Assembly: GCF_000721935.1 (NCBI RefSeq)
Contig: NZ_KL585395.1
Coordinates: forward strand, 193,514-208,129
DNA: 14,616 nucleotides
Direction of reading: 5' to 3'
Origin: Streptomyces sp. NRRL WC-3549
GTDB taxonomy: Bacteria > Actinomycetota > Actinomycetes > Streptomycetales > Streptomycetaceae
Below are positions 1 through 6,857 of the stretch, piece after piece. The notes beneath the pieces are model-generated. The model did no database searches. It was not told the origin of the DNA and was given only the letters and a program-made list of their open reading frames with translations. Both the position numbers and the translations under genes were made by a program. How positions within the stretch are numbered: the stretch's first letter is position 1; each line of letters opens with the position of its first letter.

Positions 1-526
1 GGCGCTCGGGCCAGCCGGCCACGACGACGAGGGTCTCGGCGCCCGCGTCGACCAGCCCCCGGAACAGTTCCGGGAAGCGCAGGTCGTAGCAGGTGGCGAG
101 GCCGATCACGGTCTCCGGCAGCGCGACCGAGACGAGCTCCTCACCGGCGCCCATCATCACGGCCTCGCCCTGGTCGAAGCCGAAGCGGTGGATCTTGCGG
201 TAGGCGGCGGCCCGTTCGCCCTCGGGCGAGAAGACGAGCGAGGTGTTGTACAGCGTGCCGTCCCCGGCCCGCTCGACGAACGAGCCCGCGTGCAACCAGG
301 CCCCGGCCTCGGCGGCGGCCTTCGCCATCACGTCATGGGTGGCGCCGGACAGCGGTTCGGCCTCGGCGGCGAATTCGGAGGAGGCGAACGCGCCGACGGT
401 CCAGAGCTCCGGGAGCACGACCAGATCGGCACCCCGCTGGGCAGCCACCAGCGAAGCCGCCCGCTCCCTACGGGAATTGGGCGACTCGTCCGGGTTTACG
501 GCGATCTGGATGAGGGAGGCGCGCAC
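1..526 (-). CDS. Carbon-nitrogen (nitrilase-superfamily) hydrolase, C-terminus cut by window edge
   Basis: The first 175 residues of a nitrilase-superfamily amidohydrolase are visible; family members are about 260-280 residues, so roughly the last third lies outside the window. All three catalytic residues are present: Glu40 in VVLPELW, Lys111 in AYRKIHRFGF and the nucleophile Cys146 in LATCYDLRFPELFR. The DLRFPELFR context resembles the omega-amidase/Nit branch rather than true nitrilases, so cleavage of a small amide is likely, but the substrate cannot be read from sequence. The start is a GTG at 524-526 giving MRASLIQIAV, the usual first beta strand of the fold. An upstream ATG (543-545) is out of frame and stops at once. 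The gene diverges from the MDMPI-family gene, sharing a spacer of about 180 bp. It is cytoplasmic, with no signal peptide. Confidence 0.9.
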   Translation of the reverse strand, partial: MRASLIQIAVNPDESPNSRRERAASLVAAQRGADLVVLPELWTVGAFASSEFAAEAEPLSGATHDVMAKAAAEAGAWLHAGSFVERAGDGTLYNTSLVFSPEGERAAAYRKIHRFGFDQGEAVMMGAGEELVSVALPETVIGLATCYDLRFPELFRGLVDAGAETLVVVAGWPER

Positions 527-709
527 ACTACCACCGTCCTGGCATGGGAGACGTCAACACCGGCCTACGATCGTCACACGAAAGCACTGCCGGGGTGCCT
601 GCTCGCAGCGTAACTTAGGAGCCCCACGCAACCCGCCGTCAGTCCCGGCCAGCCCGCCGGAACTACCTGCTCTTCAGCCCATGCACCGCAGAAACGCACG
701 AGGGGTCCC

Positions 710-1534
710 GTGACCGTCCATCCCAGCCTCCAGACCTACGCCGATGCCTGGACTCAATCCATCGAGTCGATAGCCGAGCTGGTCAAGCCGCTCGTCGAGG
801 GGGAGTGGAACCGACGCACGCCCTGCCCGGGCTGGTCGGTGCGGGACATCGTCTCGCACATCATCGGGATGGAGTGCGAGCAGCTCGGTGATCCACGTCC
901 GATCCACTCGCTGCCGCGCGACCTCTACCACGTGCAGAACGACATCCAGCGCTACATGGAGATGCAGGTGGACGTCCGGCGCCACCACACGGCGCCGGAG
1001 ATGACCTCGGAGCTGGAGTACACGCTCATCCGCCGCATGCGCCAGCTGCGCAACGAGACGCGGGCCCCCGACACCATGGTGCGGGCGCCCCTCGGGACCG
1101 AGCAGACCCTGGAACTGGCACTGCACATGCGGGCCTTCGACGTCTGGGTGCACGAGCAGGACCTGCGGACGGCACTGGGGCAGCCGGGCAACCTCGACTC
1201 CCCCGGCGCACTCGTCGCCCGGGACACCCTGCTGGCCGCGCTGCCGAAGGTCGTCGCCAAGGACGCGGGCGCGCCGGCGAACTCGGCCGTGGTCCTGGAC
1301 GTCAGCGGCCCGGTGGAGTTCCTGCGCACGGTCCGCGTCGACGGCGAGGGGCGCGGCTCGATCGACGGCGCCCCGTCGCTGGGGCCGGCGGTGACGCTGA
1401 CGACGGACTGGGAGACGTACTACCGGCTGGCCTGCGGGCGGGTGCGGGCGCAGGCGGTGGAGGACCAGGTCAAGATCGAGGGCGACCAGGAGCTGGCGAC
1501 GGCGATCCTGCACAACTTCGCCGTGACGCCGTGA
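710..1534 (+). CDS. Maleylpyruvate isomerase (MDMPI) family mycothiol-dependent protein
   Basis: A 274-residue protein with the two-domain layout of the MDMPI family. The N-terminal DinB-like helical bundle (about 10-155) carries CPGWSVRDIVSHIIG, and an SCP2-like C-terminal domain follows (about 180-270). The putative metal ligands are His50, Asp144 and His148 (FDVWVHEQD). In the characterised Corynebacterium maleylpyruvate isomerase the triad is, as I recall it, His/Glu/His, so Asp144 is a conservative change. Such proteins use mycothiol, the actinobacterial thiol. Most Streptomyces paralogues have no assigned substrate, so maleylpyruvate isomerisation is not claimed here. The start is GTG at 710 with GAGGGG at 700-705. 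The stop codon lies inside an octamer repeat. Confidence 0.88.
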   Translation: MTVHPSLQTYADAWTQSIESIAELVKPLVEGEWNRRTPCPGWSVRDIVSHIIGMECEQLGDPRPIHSLPRDLYHVQNDIQRYMEMQVDVRRHHTAPEMTSELEYTLIRRMRQLRNETRAPDTMVRAPLGTEQTLELALHMRAFDVWVHEQDLRTALGQPGNLDSPGALVARDTLLAALPKVVAKDAGAPANSAVVLDVSGPVEFLRTVRVDGEGRGSIDGAPSLGPAVTLTTDWETYYRLACGRVRAQAVEDQVKIEGDQELATAILHNFAVTP

Positions 1535-1594
1535 GGCCGTGAGGCCGTGAGACCGTGAGGCCGTGAGACCGTGAGGCCGTGACACCCTGACGCC
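1523..1594. repeat. Nine-unit 8-bp tandem repeat (consensus GTGAGGCC) at gene end
   Basis: Nine head-to-tail octamers: GTGACGCC, GTGAGGCC twice, GTGAGACC, GTGAGGCC, GTGAGACC, GTGAGGCC, GTGACACC and CTGACGCC. The array begins within the last four codons of the MDMPI-family gene and supplies its TGA stop. Since 8 is not a multiple of 3, the recurring TGA falls in every forward frame. Unit variants are substitutions only, with no indels between units. It lies between convergent genes, just before a terminator. Confidence 0.92.
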
Positions 1595-1603
1595 GTAGCC
1601 GCC

Positions 1604-1632
1604 GGCCCCGCGCCCCGACCTGGCGCGGGGCC
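1604..1632. terminator. Bidirectional hairpin terminator
   Basis: A perfect 11-bp GC stem, GGCCCCGCGCC (1604-1614) paired with GGCGCGGGGCC (1622-1632), encloses a 7-nt loop. It sits between the convergent MDMPI-family and MFS genes and can serve both. There is no T-tract, which is common in Streptomyces. Confidence 0.8.
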
Positions 1633-1681
1633 GTGGGCGGGGCCGGGAGCCGGAGGGGCGACGCCCGGTCCGGGCGCCCCC

Positions 1682-2989
1682 TCACACGGGCACGTGCACG
1701 GCCTCCACCCGGCTGATCACATGGTGCTCGCGTTCGCGCCGGGTGGCACGCGCGTGCAGCCGGAGGATCTGGGCGACCCCGAGCGCCTCCAGGACGAAGA
1801 CCGAGGCGAACGCGACGCGGTAGTCGTCCCCGGTGGCGTCCAGCAGCACCCCGATCGCGAACAGCGTGGTCATCGAGGCGATGAAGCCGCCCATGTTGAC
1901 GATCCCGGACGCGGTGCCCTGACGCTCCGGCGGGTTGGCGGGCCGGCCGAAGTCGAAACCGATCATCGACGCCGGGCCGCAGGCGCCGAGCACCACGCAC
2001 AGGGTGATCAGCAGCCACATCGGCGCGTGGTCCCCCGGGTAGAAGATCGTGCTCGCCCAGAGCAGGGCCGTCATGGCCACTGTCCCGAGGGCGAGCGGGG
2101 CACGTGCCGCGTGGTGCCGGGCGATGACCTGCCCGTAGACGAGCCCGACCACCATGTTGGAGAGCACCACCAGGGTGAGCAGCTCCCCCGCGGTCCCCCG
2201 GCTCAGTCCCTGCGCCTCGACCAGGAACGGCATGCCCCACAGCAGCAGGAAGACCATGGCGGGGAACTGGGTCGTGAAGTGCACCCACATCCCCAGCCGG
2301 GTGCCCGGCTCCCGCCAGGCCTCGGCGATCTGCTTCCGCACGAACGCCGCCCCGGCGTGTTCGGCGGGCGGCGGCTCGTGGCCCTCGGGGTGGTCCTTCA
2401 GGAAGAGCAGCATCACCACCAGCACCACCACACCCGCCAGCGAACTGCCGACGAACGTGGTGGTCCAGCCGAACCCGTGCAGGGCGCGGGCGATGACGAG
2501 CGTCGAGACCAGGTTGCCCGCCATCCCGAAGAGCGCGGCGACCTGGCCGATCATGGGTCCGCGCCGGGCCGGGAACCACCGGGACCCCAGCCGCAGGACG
2601 CTGATGAAGGTCATCGCGTCACCACAGCCGAGCAGCGCACGCGAGGCGAGGGCCATCCCGTACGAGGGGGAGAGCGCGAAGCCGAGCTGCCCCAGGGTGA
2701 AGAGCACGGCACCGAGGACCAGGACCTTCTTGGTGCCGAGGCGGTCGACCATCAGGCCGACGGGTATCTGCATGCCCGCGTAGACGAGCAGTTGGAGTAT
2801 CGAGAACGTCGACAGCGCCGAGGCGTTGACGTCGAACCGATCCGCGGCGTCGAGGCCGGCGACGCCCAGGCTCGTACGGAAGATGATGGCGACGAAGTAG
2901 ACGGCGACGCCGATGCCCCAGACCCAGACGGCACGCCGGCCGCCGGGCGGATCACCGGGCAACGCGAGGCCGGGAGCGGCGGAGGTCAT
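1682..2989 (-). CDS. MFS transporter
   Basis: A 435-residue major facilitator superfamily permease with about 12 predicted membrane spans starting at residues 21-38. The motif-A loop between spans 2 and 3 reads GLMVDRLGTKK (78-88). A long hydrophilic central loop (about 198-228) divides the two six-helix halves. The motif GRPANPPERQGTASGIVNMG (348-367) is typical of the anion:cation symporter-like branch that moves organic anions and sugar acids; the actual substrate is unknown. Its ATG overlaps the stop of the upstream GntR gene (ATGA, 2986-2989), so the two are translationally coupled. The natural inference is that the GntR protein senses the transported compound or a derivative. A hairpin at 1604-1632 terminates the transcript. 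Confidence 0.9.
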   Translation of the reverse strand: MTSAAPGLALPGDPPGGRRAVWVWGIGVAVYFVAIIFRTSLGVAGLDAADRFDVNASALSTFSILQLLVYAGMQIPVGLMVDRLGTKKVLVLGAVLFTLGQLGFALSPSYGMALASRALLGCGDAMTFISVLRLGSRWFPARRGPMIGQVAALFGMAGNLVSTLVIARALHGFGWTTTFVGSSLAGVVVLVVMLLFLKDHPEGHEPPPAEHAGAAFVRKQIAEAWREPGTRLGMWVHFTTQFPAMVFLLLWGMPFLVEAQGLSRGTAGELLTLVVLSNMVVGLVYGQVIARHHAARAPLALGTVAMTALLWASTIFYPGDHAPMWLLITLCVVLGACGPASMIGFDFGRPANPPERQGTASGIVNMGGFIASMTTLFAIGVLLDATGDDYRVAFASVFVLEALGVAQILRLHARATRREREHHVISRVEAVHVPV

Positions 2990-3669
2990 CGGTCCTCACC
3001 CCGCACCAGCACCCTGACCCGGCTGACATGACGGCGTACGACCTGGGCGGCACCCTCCGCGTCACCGGCCCGGATGGCCTCCAGCAGCTCCCCGTGCTCG
3101 GTGATGTTGGCGGCGATCCTGTCCGGGTGCGCCTCCATCACGGCGACGCCCATCCGCAACTGCCGGTCACGGAGCTGGTCGTAGAGGCGCGAGAGGATCT
3201 CGTTGCCCGCGTGGCGCACGATCTCGGCGTGGAAGCAGCGGTCCTTGACGGACACGGCGGCGAGGTCACCGGCGCCGGCGAGCTGCCTCTGCTCCTCCAG
3301 GAGTTCCTCCAGCCGGGCGATGAGCCTCGGGGGCGCCGGGACCGCCTTGCGCGCGGCGAACTCCTCGACCAGCAGCCGGGTCTCCACCACGTCCGCGATC
3401 TCCTGCGCGGAGACGGCGAGCACCAGCGCCCCCTTCTTCGGGTACAGCTTGATCAGCCCTTCGACCTCCAGCCGCAGCAGCGCCTCCCGGACGGGCGTAC
3501 GGGAGACCCCGACGGCCTCCGCGAGGTCGCCCTCGGTCAGGAGCGTGCCGCCCTCGTAGCGGCGGCCCAGGACGGCTTCCTTGATGTGGGTGTAGACCCG
3601 CTCGGCGGCGGGGGGGCGCTTGACGGGAGGCGAGGAGGGCCGGGCTGGGGCAGGGGGTGCGGCAGGCAT
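2986..3669 (-). CDS. GntR-family (FadR/FCD) transcriptional regulator
   Basis: A 227-residue one-component repressor-type regulator. The N-terminal winged helix spans about 20-85, with the GntR signature LAEAVGVSRTPVREALLRLE at about 49-68. The C-terminal FCD helical bundle (about 88-215) keeps the metal/ligand set Asp143, His147, His192 and His214, so a carboxylate-type effector bound through a metal is likely. An upstream in-frame ATG at 3699 would add MHPCCIYAVC, a Cys-rich tail unusual for the family. I prefer the ATG at 3669, although it lacks a Shine-Dalgarno sequence and may be leaderless. It overlaps the MFS gene by four bases and probably autoregulates the pair. Confidence 0.88.
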   Translation of the reverse strand: MPAAPPAPARPSSPPVKRPPAAERVYTHIKEAVLGRRYEGGTLLTEGDLAEAVGVSRTPVREALLRLEVEGLIKLYPKKGALVLAVSAQEIADVVETRLLVEEFAARKAVPAPPRLIARLEELLEEQRQLAGAGDLAAVSVKDRCFHAEIVRHAGNEILSRLYDQLRDRQLRMGVAVMEAHPDRIAANITEHGELLEAIRAGDAEGAAQVVRRHVSRVRVLVRGEDR

Positions 3670-3701
3670 GCACACAGCATAGATACAACAGGGATGCATC
3701 G
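3667..3701 (-). promoter_or_regulatory. Putative promoter/operator of the gntR-MFS operon
   Basis: Read on the minus strand, TATGCT (complement of 3676-3681) lies six bases before the chosen ATG, the spacing expected for a -10 box of a leaderless transcript. No convincing -35 is seen. Two short palindromes, GCATGC (3666-3671) and GATGCATC (3693-3700), flank an AT-rich core, TGTTGTATCTATGC. This is a plausible operator for the GntR protein, but unproven. Confidence 0.35.
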
Positions 3702-3781
3702 GCTCCCACGTCCGGATTCTGGACCGCCGGCGGCCCGGCCCCGGAGATGCCGCGCCCCGGCCGCGGCCGCACAGCGTGCGC

Positions 3782-3796
3782 TACGTTGATGAGGTG
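3782..3796 (+). promoter_or_regulatory. Putative -10 element for a leaderless ATPase mRNA
   Basis: TACGTT (3782-3787) fits the TAnnnT pattern and is followed by six bases and then GTG (3794-3796), the geometry of leaderless actinobacterial transcripts. Upstream DNA is very GC-rich with no clear -35. No ribosome-binding site precedes either this GTG or the alternative at 3776, which supports leaderless initiation at 3794. Confidence 0.35.
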
Positions 3797-5104
3797 ACAG
3801 GCCACGCCATCGAAGAGGTACGTCTCACCGCGTTCAAGAGCTTCCGGGGCGCGGTGCTCCCGCTGGCACCCCTGACCGTCCTCATCGGACGCAACAGCAG
3901 CGGCAAGTCCAACGCCCTCGACGGTCTGGAAGTCCTCTCGCGGCTGGCGCGTGGCGACGACATCAGCGAGGCGATCGACAGCCGGCGCAGCGCGGCGGGC
4001 CCGGTGCGCGGCGGGCTGAGCGGTTGCGTACCGCACGGCTCGGACCGGTTCTCGCTCGGCTGCACGGTCAGTACGGAGCACGGGCCCATCGCGTTCGATG
4101 TGACGATCCAGGTGGAGCCGGAAGTTCAGATCATCGAGGAACGGCTTACCGGACCCACCACGAACGGCTCCCGCCCTCTCCTGGTGAGTGGAGAGCCGGT
4201 CTCCCACCGCGCGGACATCGACGCCTCGTGGCACAACGGGAAGCGAGGCCGGAATCCGAGCGCCCCTTTCCGCAGCACACGGCTGCTCACGTCCCAGCTG
4301 CCCTTGCGCGTCCCGGGGGACAGCGACGGCGAGATCGACACGGTATGGGCAGCCGATACGTTGCTGACCGCGCTGACCGGGGCCTTTCACCTCGATCCCG
4401 TACCGCACCTGATGCGCCAGTACGTACAGGCCCGCGACTCCCGTCTCCGCAGGACGGCGGAGAACCTCTCGGCGGCGATCGGCGACATCAAACGTCATGA
4501 CCAGGAGACCTTCGCGAACCTCGTCGGCCTCCTCCGGGGCCTGGCCGATCATGACATCGAGCGACTCGTCGTCACCAGGTCCGAGCTGGGAGACGTCATG
4601 CTCGCGCTCGACGAGGGCCCTCTGGGGCTCACCCCCGCACGCGAGATGAGCGACGGCATGCTCAGGTTCCTGGCGGTCACCACCTCGCTGCTGACCGGTG
4701 GTGAAGGGCTGGACCTGGGACCCGTACCGGACGCCGGGTCCGAGCGCTCCCTCACCCTGGTCATCGAGGAGCTGGAGAACGGCCTCCACCCGTCCCAGGC
4801 CACGGAGGTGCTGCGCCTGGTACGGGAAGCGGCCGCCGAAAGCGCTACCCGGGTCCTGATCACCACCCACAGCCCCGCCCTGCTCTCCGCCCTGAGCGGC
4901 GACGACCACCAGGGGGTCATCGTCTGTTCGCGGGACCGCTCGACCGGCGCCAGCCTCCTGACCCGGCTCACCGAACTCGACGGCTACGCCTCGGCCATGG
5001 GCTCCGGGCCGCTGGGGGACGTGGTGACCCACGGCAGACTGGCCCGGGAGGACCGTGGCGAGCGGGACTACTCGGAGTTCGACCGGCTTCTCGGGATCGG
5101 GTGA
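3794..5104 (+). CDS. OLD/RecF-like AAA (ABC-type) ATPase, partner of PIN protein
   Basis: A 436-residue ATPase of the AAA_15/AAA_21 (OLD-like) class. After an ISxF-type opening (VRLTAFKSFRG, 9-19) it has Walker A GRNSSGKS (32-39). An insertion of about 200 residues follows, then a signature-like EMSDGMLRFL (284-293). Walker B is LTLVIEELENGLHPSQ (320-335), including the GLHP element typical of this class, and the H-loop is TTHSP (357-361). No TOPRIM or other nuclease domain follows, so any effector must be separate. The PIN gene starts four bases after the stop, indicating an operon. The start is taken as GTG 3794; GTG 3776 is possible. In known pairs of this shape (PARIS, Septu, RloAB) the ATPase senses or gates a toxic partner; applying that here is inference. 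Confidence 0.88.
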   Translation: MTGHAIEEVRLTAFKSFRGAVLPLAPLTVLIGRNSSGKSNALDGLEVLSRLARGDDISEAIDSRRSAAGPVRGGLSGCVPHGSDRFSLGCTVSTEHGPIAFDVTIQVEPEVQIIEERLTGPTTNGSRPLLVSGEPVSHRADIDASWHNGKRGRNPSAPFRSTRLLTSQLPLRVPGDSDGEIDTVWAADTLLTALTGAFHLDPVPHLMRQYVQARDSRLRRTAENLSAAIGDIKRHDQETFANLVGLLRGLADHDIERLVVTRSELGDVMLALDEGPLGLTPAREMSDGMLRFLAVTTSLLTGGEGLDLGPVPDAGSERSLTLVIEELENGLHPSQATEVLRLVREAAAESATRVLITTHSPALLSALSGDDHQGVIVCSRDRSTGASLLTRLTELDGYASAMGSGPLGDVVTHGRLAREDRGERDYSEFDRLLGIG

Positions 5105-5108
5105 ACCA

Positions 5109-5582
5109 GTGGCTCGGGGGGTGGAGTTCGTCGACACGTCGATCCTGTGCAACCTGCTGGAGGTGCCCGGGAAGTGCCAGGACCGCAAGCGGGCGGTAGA
5201 GGAGCTGAAGAGCAAGCGCGAACGCCGGGAGACCGACCTTCTGTTGCCGGTCACAGCCGTTATCGAAACGGGTAACCACATCGCCCAGGTCTCCGACGGC
5301 CGATCGCGCCGTTCGTGCGCGGAACGGTTCTCCGGCGTCCTGGTCACGGTCATCGAGGGCAAGGCGCCCTGGGCGCTCAACGAGGTCGAATGGGACGGCG
5401 CCCATCTGCGGGCCCTGGTGGCCGGCGGCAGTACCGGCAGCAGTCTGATCGAGCACGCCTGCAACCGGCTCGGCTGCGGCGACCTGAACATCCTGATCGA
5501 GCGGGACCGGTATCTCGCCCGCACCTCCGGGGTCCGGGCCACCATCTGGACGCTGGACGAGTTGCTCAGCTCGTACAGCTGA
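5109..5582 (+). CDS. Small PIN-domain putative ribonuclease, operon partner of the ATPase
   Basis: A 157-residue protein that reads as a single PIN domain. The opening strand VEFVDTSILCNLLE gives the first acidic residue, Asp9. Glu53 sits in PVTAVIETGNH, Asp125 in GCGDLNILIER, and Asp150 in the last strand, ATIWTLDELL. This order (D...E...D...D) matches the metal-binding residues of PIN nucleases such as VapC, though the spacing between Glu53 and Asp125 is longer than in typical VapC toxins. No antitoxin-like small gene lies beside it; instead the upstream neighbour is an ATPase. GTG 5109 is chosen as start. GTG 5121 and an overlapping GTG at 5055 are alternatives, and none has a strong ribosome-binding site, so translational coupling to the ATPase is likely. 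The PIN assignment is from motif reading only. Confidence 0.78.
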   Translation: MARGVEFVDTSILCNLLEVPGKCQDRKRAVEELKSKRERRETDLLLPVTAVIETGNHIAQVSDGRSRRSCAERFSGVLVTVIEGKAPWALNEVEWDGAHLRALVAGGSTGSSLIEHACNRLGCGDLNILIERDRYLARTSGVRATIWTLDELLSSYS

Positions 5583-5696
5583 CCGCCGCCGCCCCCTCGG
5601 GCATATTCACCCGTCCGTGCGTACAGCCCCCGGGCCACCTCATGAGTCTCACCACTGAGCGCACCGCCTCCGTGCCGGTGCCCGGCAGAGACATTT

Positions 5697-5700
5697 GGAG
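5697..5700 (+). promoter_or_regulatory. Shine-Dalgarno deciding the TTG start of the carboxypeptidase gene
   Basis: GGAG at 5697-5700 lies 8 bases before TTG 5709 but only 2 before TTG 5703. The spacing favours 5709. Confidence 0.55.
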
Positions 5701-5708
5701 CGTTGACC

Positions 5709-6608
5709 TTGATCCACGGCATTACGGGCGCACGTCGCGCATCGGTCGCCACCGTGATCGCCCTGACCACGGGCGCCCTCCTCGCGGGCGGGGCGTTCGC
5801 CTCCGGGGCCCAGGCCGCGGCCCCGCCGACACCCTCGATCACCGCCAAGGGCGGGTTCGTGATGAACAACGGCACCGGGAAGACGCTGTACACCAAGGCC
5901 GCCGACACCCGGCGCCCGACCGGCTCCACCACCAAGATCATGACGGCCAGGGTGGTGCTGGCCCAGAAGAACCTGAACCTGGACTCCAAGGTCACGATCC
6001 AGAAGGCGTACAGCGACTACATCGTCTCCCAGAACGCCTCGTCGGCCCGGCTGATCGTCGGCGACAAGGTGACGGTGCGCCAGCTGCTGTACGGCCTGAT
6101 GCTGCCGTCCGGCTGTGACGCGGCCTACGCCCTCGCCGACAAGTTCGGCTCCGGCAGCACCCGCGCGGCCCGGGTGAAGTCGTTCATCGGCAAGATGAAC
6201 GCCAGCGCCAAGAGCCTGGGGCTGAAGAACACCCACTTCGACTCGTTCGACGGCATCGGCAGCGGCAAGAACTACTCGACGCCCCGCGACCTGACGAAGC
6301 TCGCGAGCAACGCGATGAAGAACTCCACGTTCCGCGCGATCGTGAAGACGAAGTCGACCAAGCAGAAGGTCACGACCAAGAGCGGCGGCTACCGCTACAT
6401 GGAGTGGGCCAACACCAACCCTCTGCTGGGCGGTTACAGCGGCGCGATCGGTGTGAAGACCGGCTCGGGCCCGACCGCGAAGTACTGCCTGGTCTTCGCC
6501 GCGACCCGCAACGGCAAGACGGTGATCGGCACGGTGCTGACCTCGTCCTCGGTCACCTCCCGTACGACCGACGCCAAGAAGCTGCTGGACTACGGGTTCA
6601 AGAAGTAG
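5709..6608 (+). CDS. Secreted D-alanyl-D-alanine carboxypeptidase (peptidase S11)
   Basis: A 299-residue penicillin-binding-protein-like serine peptidase that trims the terminal D-Ala of peptidoglycan stem peptides. An N-terminal signal peptide (Arg9-Arg10, hydrophobic 11-30) has a probable cleavage after AQA near residue 37. Catalytic motif 1 is STTK (Ser73, Lys76) and motif 3 is KTG (250-252). Motif 2, normally SxN, reads Ser134-Gly-Cys136 (MLPSGCDAAYAL), a non-standard residue. There is no C-terminal membrane anchor, unlike many DacA-type enzymes, so the product is probably exported free or wall-associated. The mature protein is rich in Lys. It is preceded by about 125 bp after the PIN gene with no obvious promoter, and ends at a very strong terminator. 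TTG 5709 is preferred over TTG 5703 by Shine-Dalgarno spacing. Confidence 0.88.
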   Translation: MIHGITGARRASVATVIALTTGALLAGGAFASGAQAAAPPTPSITAKGGFVMNNGTGKTLYTKAADTRRPTGSTTKIMTARVVLAQKNLNLDSKVTIQKAYSDYIVSQNASSARLIVGDKVTVRQLLYGLMLPSGCDAAYALADKFGSGSTRAARVKSFIGKMNASAKSLGLKNTHFDSFDGIGSGKNYSTPRDLTKLASNAMKNSTFRAIVKTKSTKQKVTTKSGGYRYMEWANTNPLLGGYSGAIGVKTGSGPTAKYCLVFAATRNGKTVIGTVLTSSSVTSRTTDAKKLLDYGFKK

Positions 6609-6625
6609 CCGCGCCGCGGTGTGGA

Positions 6626-6664
6626 GAAGGGGTCCGGCCCGCGCGACGCGGGCCGGACCCCTTC
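6626..6664. terminator. Very strong bidirectional hairpin terminator
   Basis: A perfect 18-bp stem pairs 6626-6643 (GAAGGGGTCCGGCCCGCG) with 6647-6664 around a CGA loop. It separates the convergent carboxypeptidase and DUF397 genes, ten bases from the DUF397 stop. Confidence 0.92.
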
Positions 6665-6674
6665 GCCGTGTGCG

Positions 6675-6857
6675 CTACGACTGCCGGCGCAGGTCCGCCG
6701 TGAAGGCGTCCCAGGCGGCGGGCGCGAGGGTGAGGTACGGTCCGCCGGGCCGCCTGGAGTCGCGGACGGCGACGGTACGGGGGATGTTGCGCGCGACCTC
6801 GACGCACTCGCCGTTCGGCTCGCTGTAGCTCGACTTCTCGAAGTGGAATTCGCTCAC
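6675..6857 (-). CDS. DUF397 domain-containing small protein
   Basis: A 60-residue protein made almost entirely of one DUF397 domain: FEKSSYSEPNGECVEVA (6-22), then VAVRDSRRPGGPYLTL and the closing AAWDAF motif. DUF397 proteins are an actinobacterial family nearly always paired with an XRE regulator such as the one directly upstream; in Streptomyces coelicolor the Scr1/Scr2 pair of this type influences antibiotic production. The GTG start (6855-6857) overlaps the XRE stop in a GTGA junction, and GGGG in the end of the upstream gene can act as ribosome-binding site. Longer in-frame starts exist but lie inside the XRE gene and would break the family's normal length. Confidence 0.9.
   Translation of the reverse strand: MSEFHFEKSSYSEPNGECVEVARNIPRTVAVRDSRRPGGPYLTLAPAAWDAFTADLRRQS

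Noticed and set aside
528..557. TTGACG (complement of 552-557) as -35 for the hydrolase gene
   Set aside because: At 17-18 bp spacing the -10 would be GTGGTA or TGGTAG, a poor match, and transcription would start at or past the start codon.
1535..1594. CRISPR-like or mobile-element origin for the octamer array
   Set aside because: The units are 8 bp and contiguous with no spacers, and there are no cas genes, inverted-repeat ends or transposase nearby.
5642..5710. ATG at 5642 as a small gene or upstream start for the carboxypeptidase
   Set aside because: It is in a different frame from the carboxypeptidase, has no ribosome-binding site, and continues as a shadow with no recognisable features.
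3266..5995. 909-codon open frame on the minus strand covering the ATPase and PIN genes
   Set aside because: It is antisense to two genes with clear motifs and runs on into part of gntR in the wrong frame. It has no domain-like stretch and reflects high-GC codon structure.
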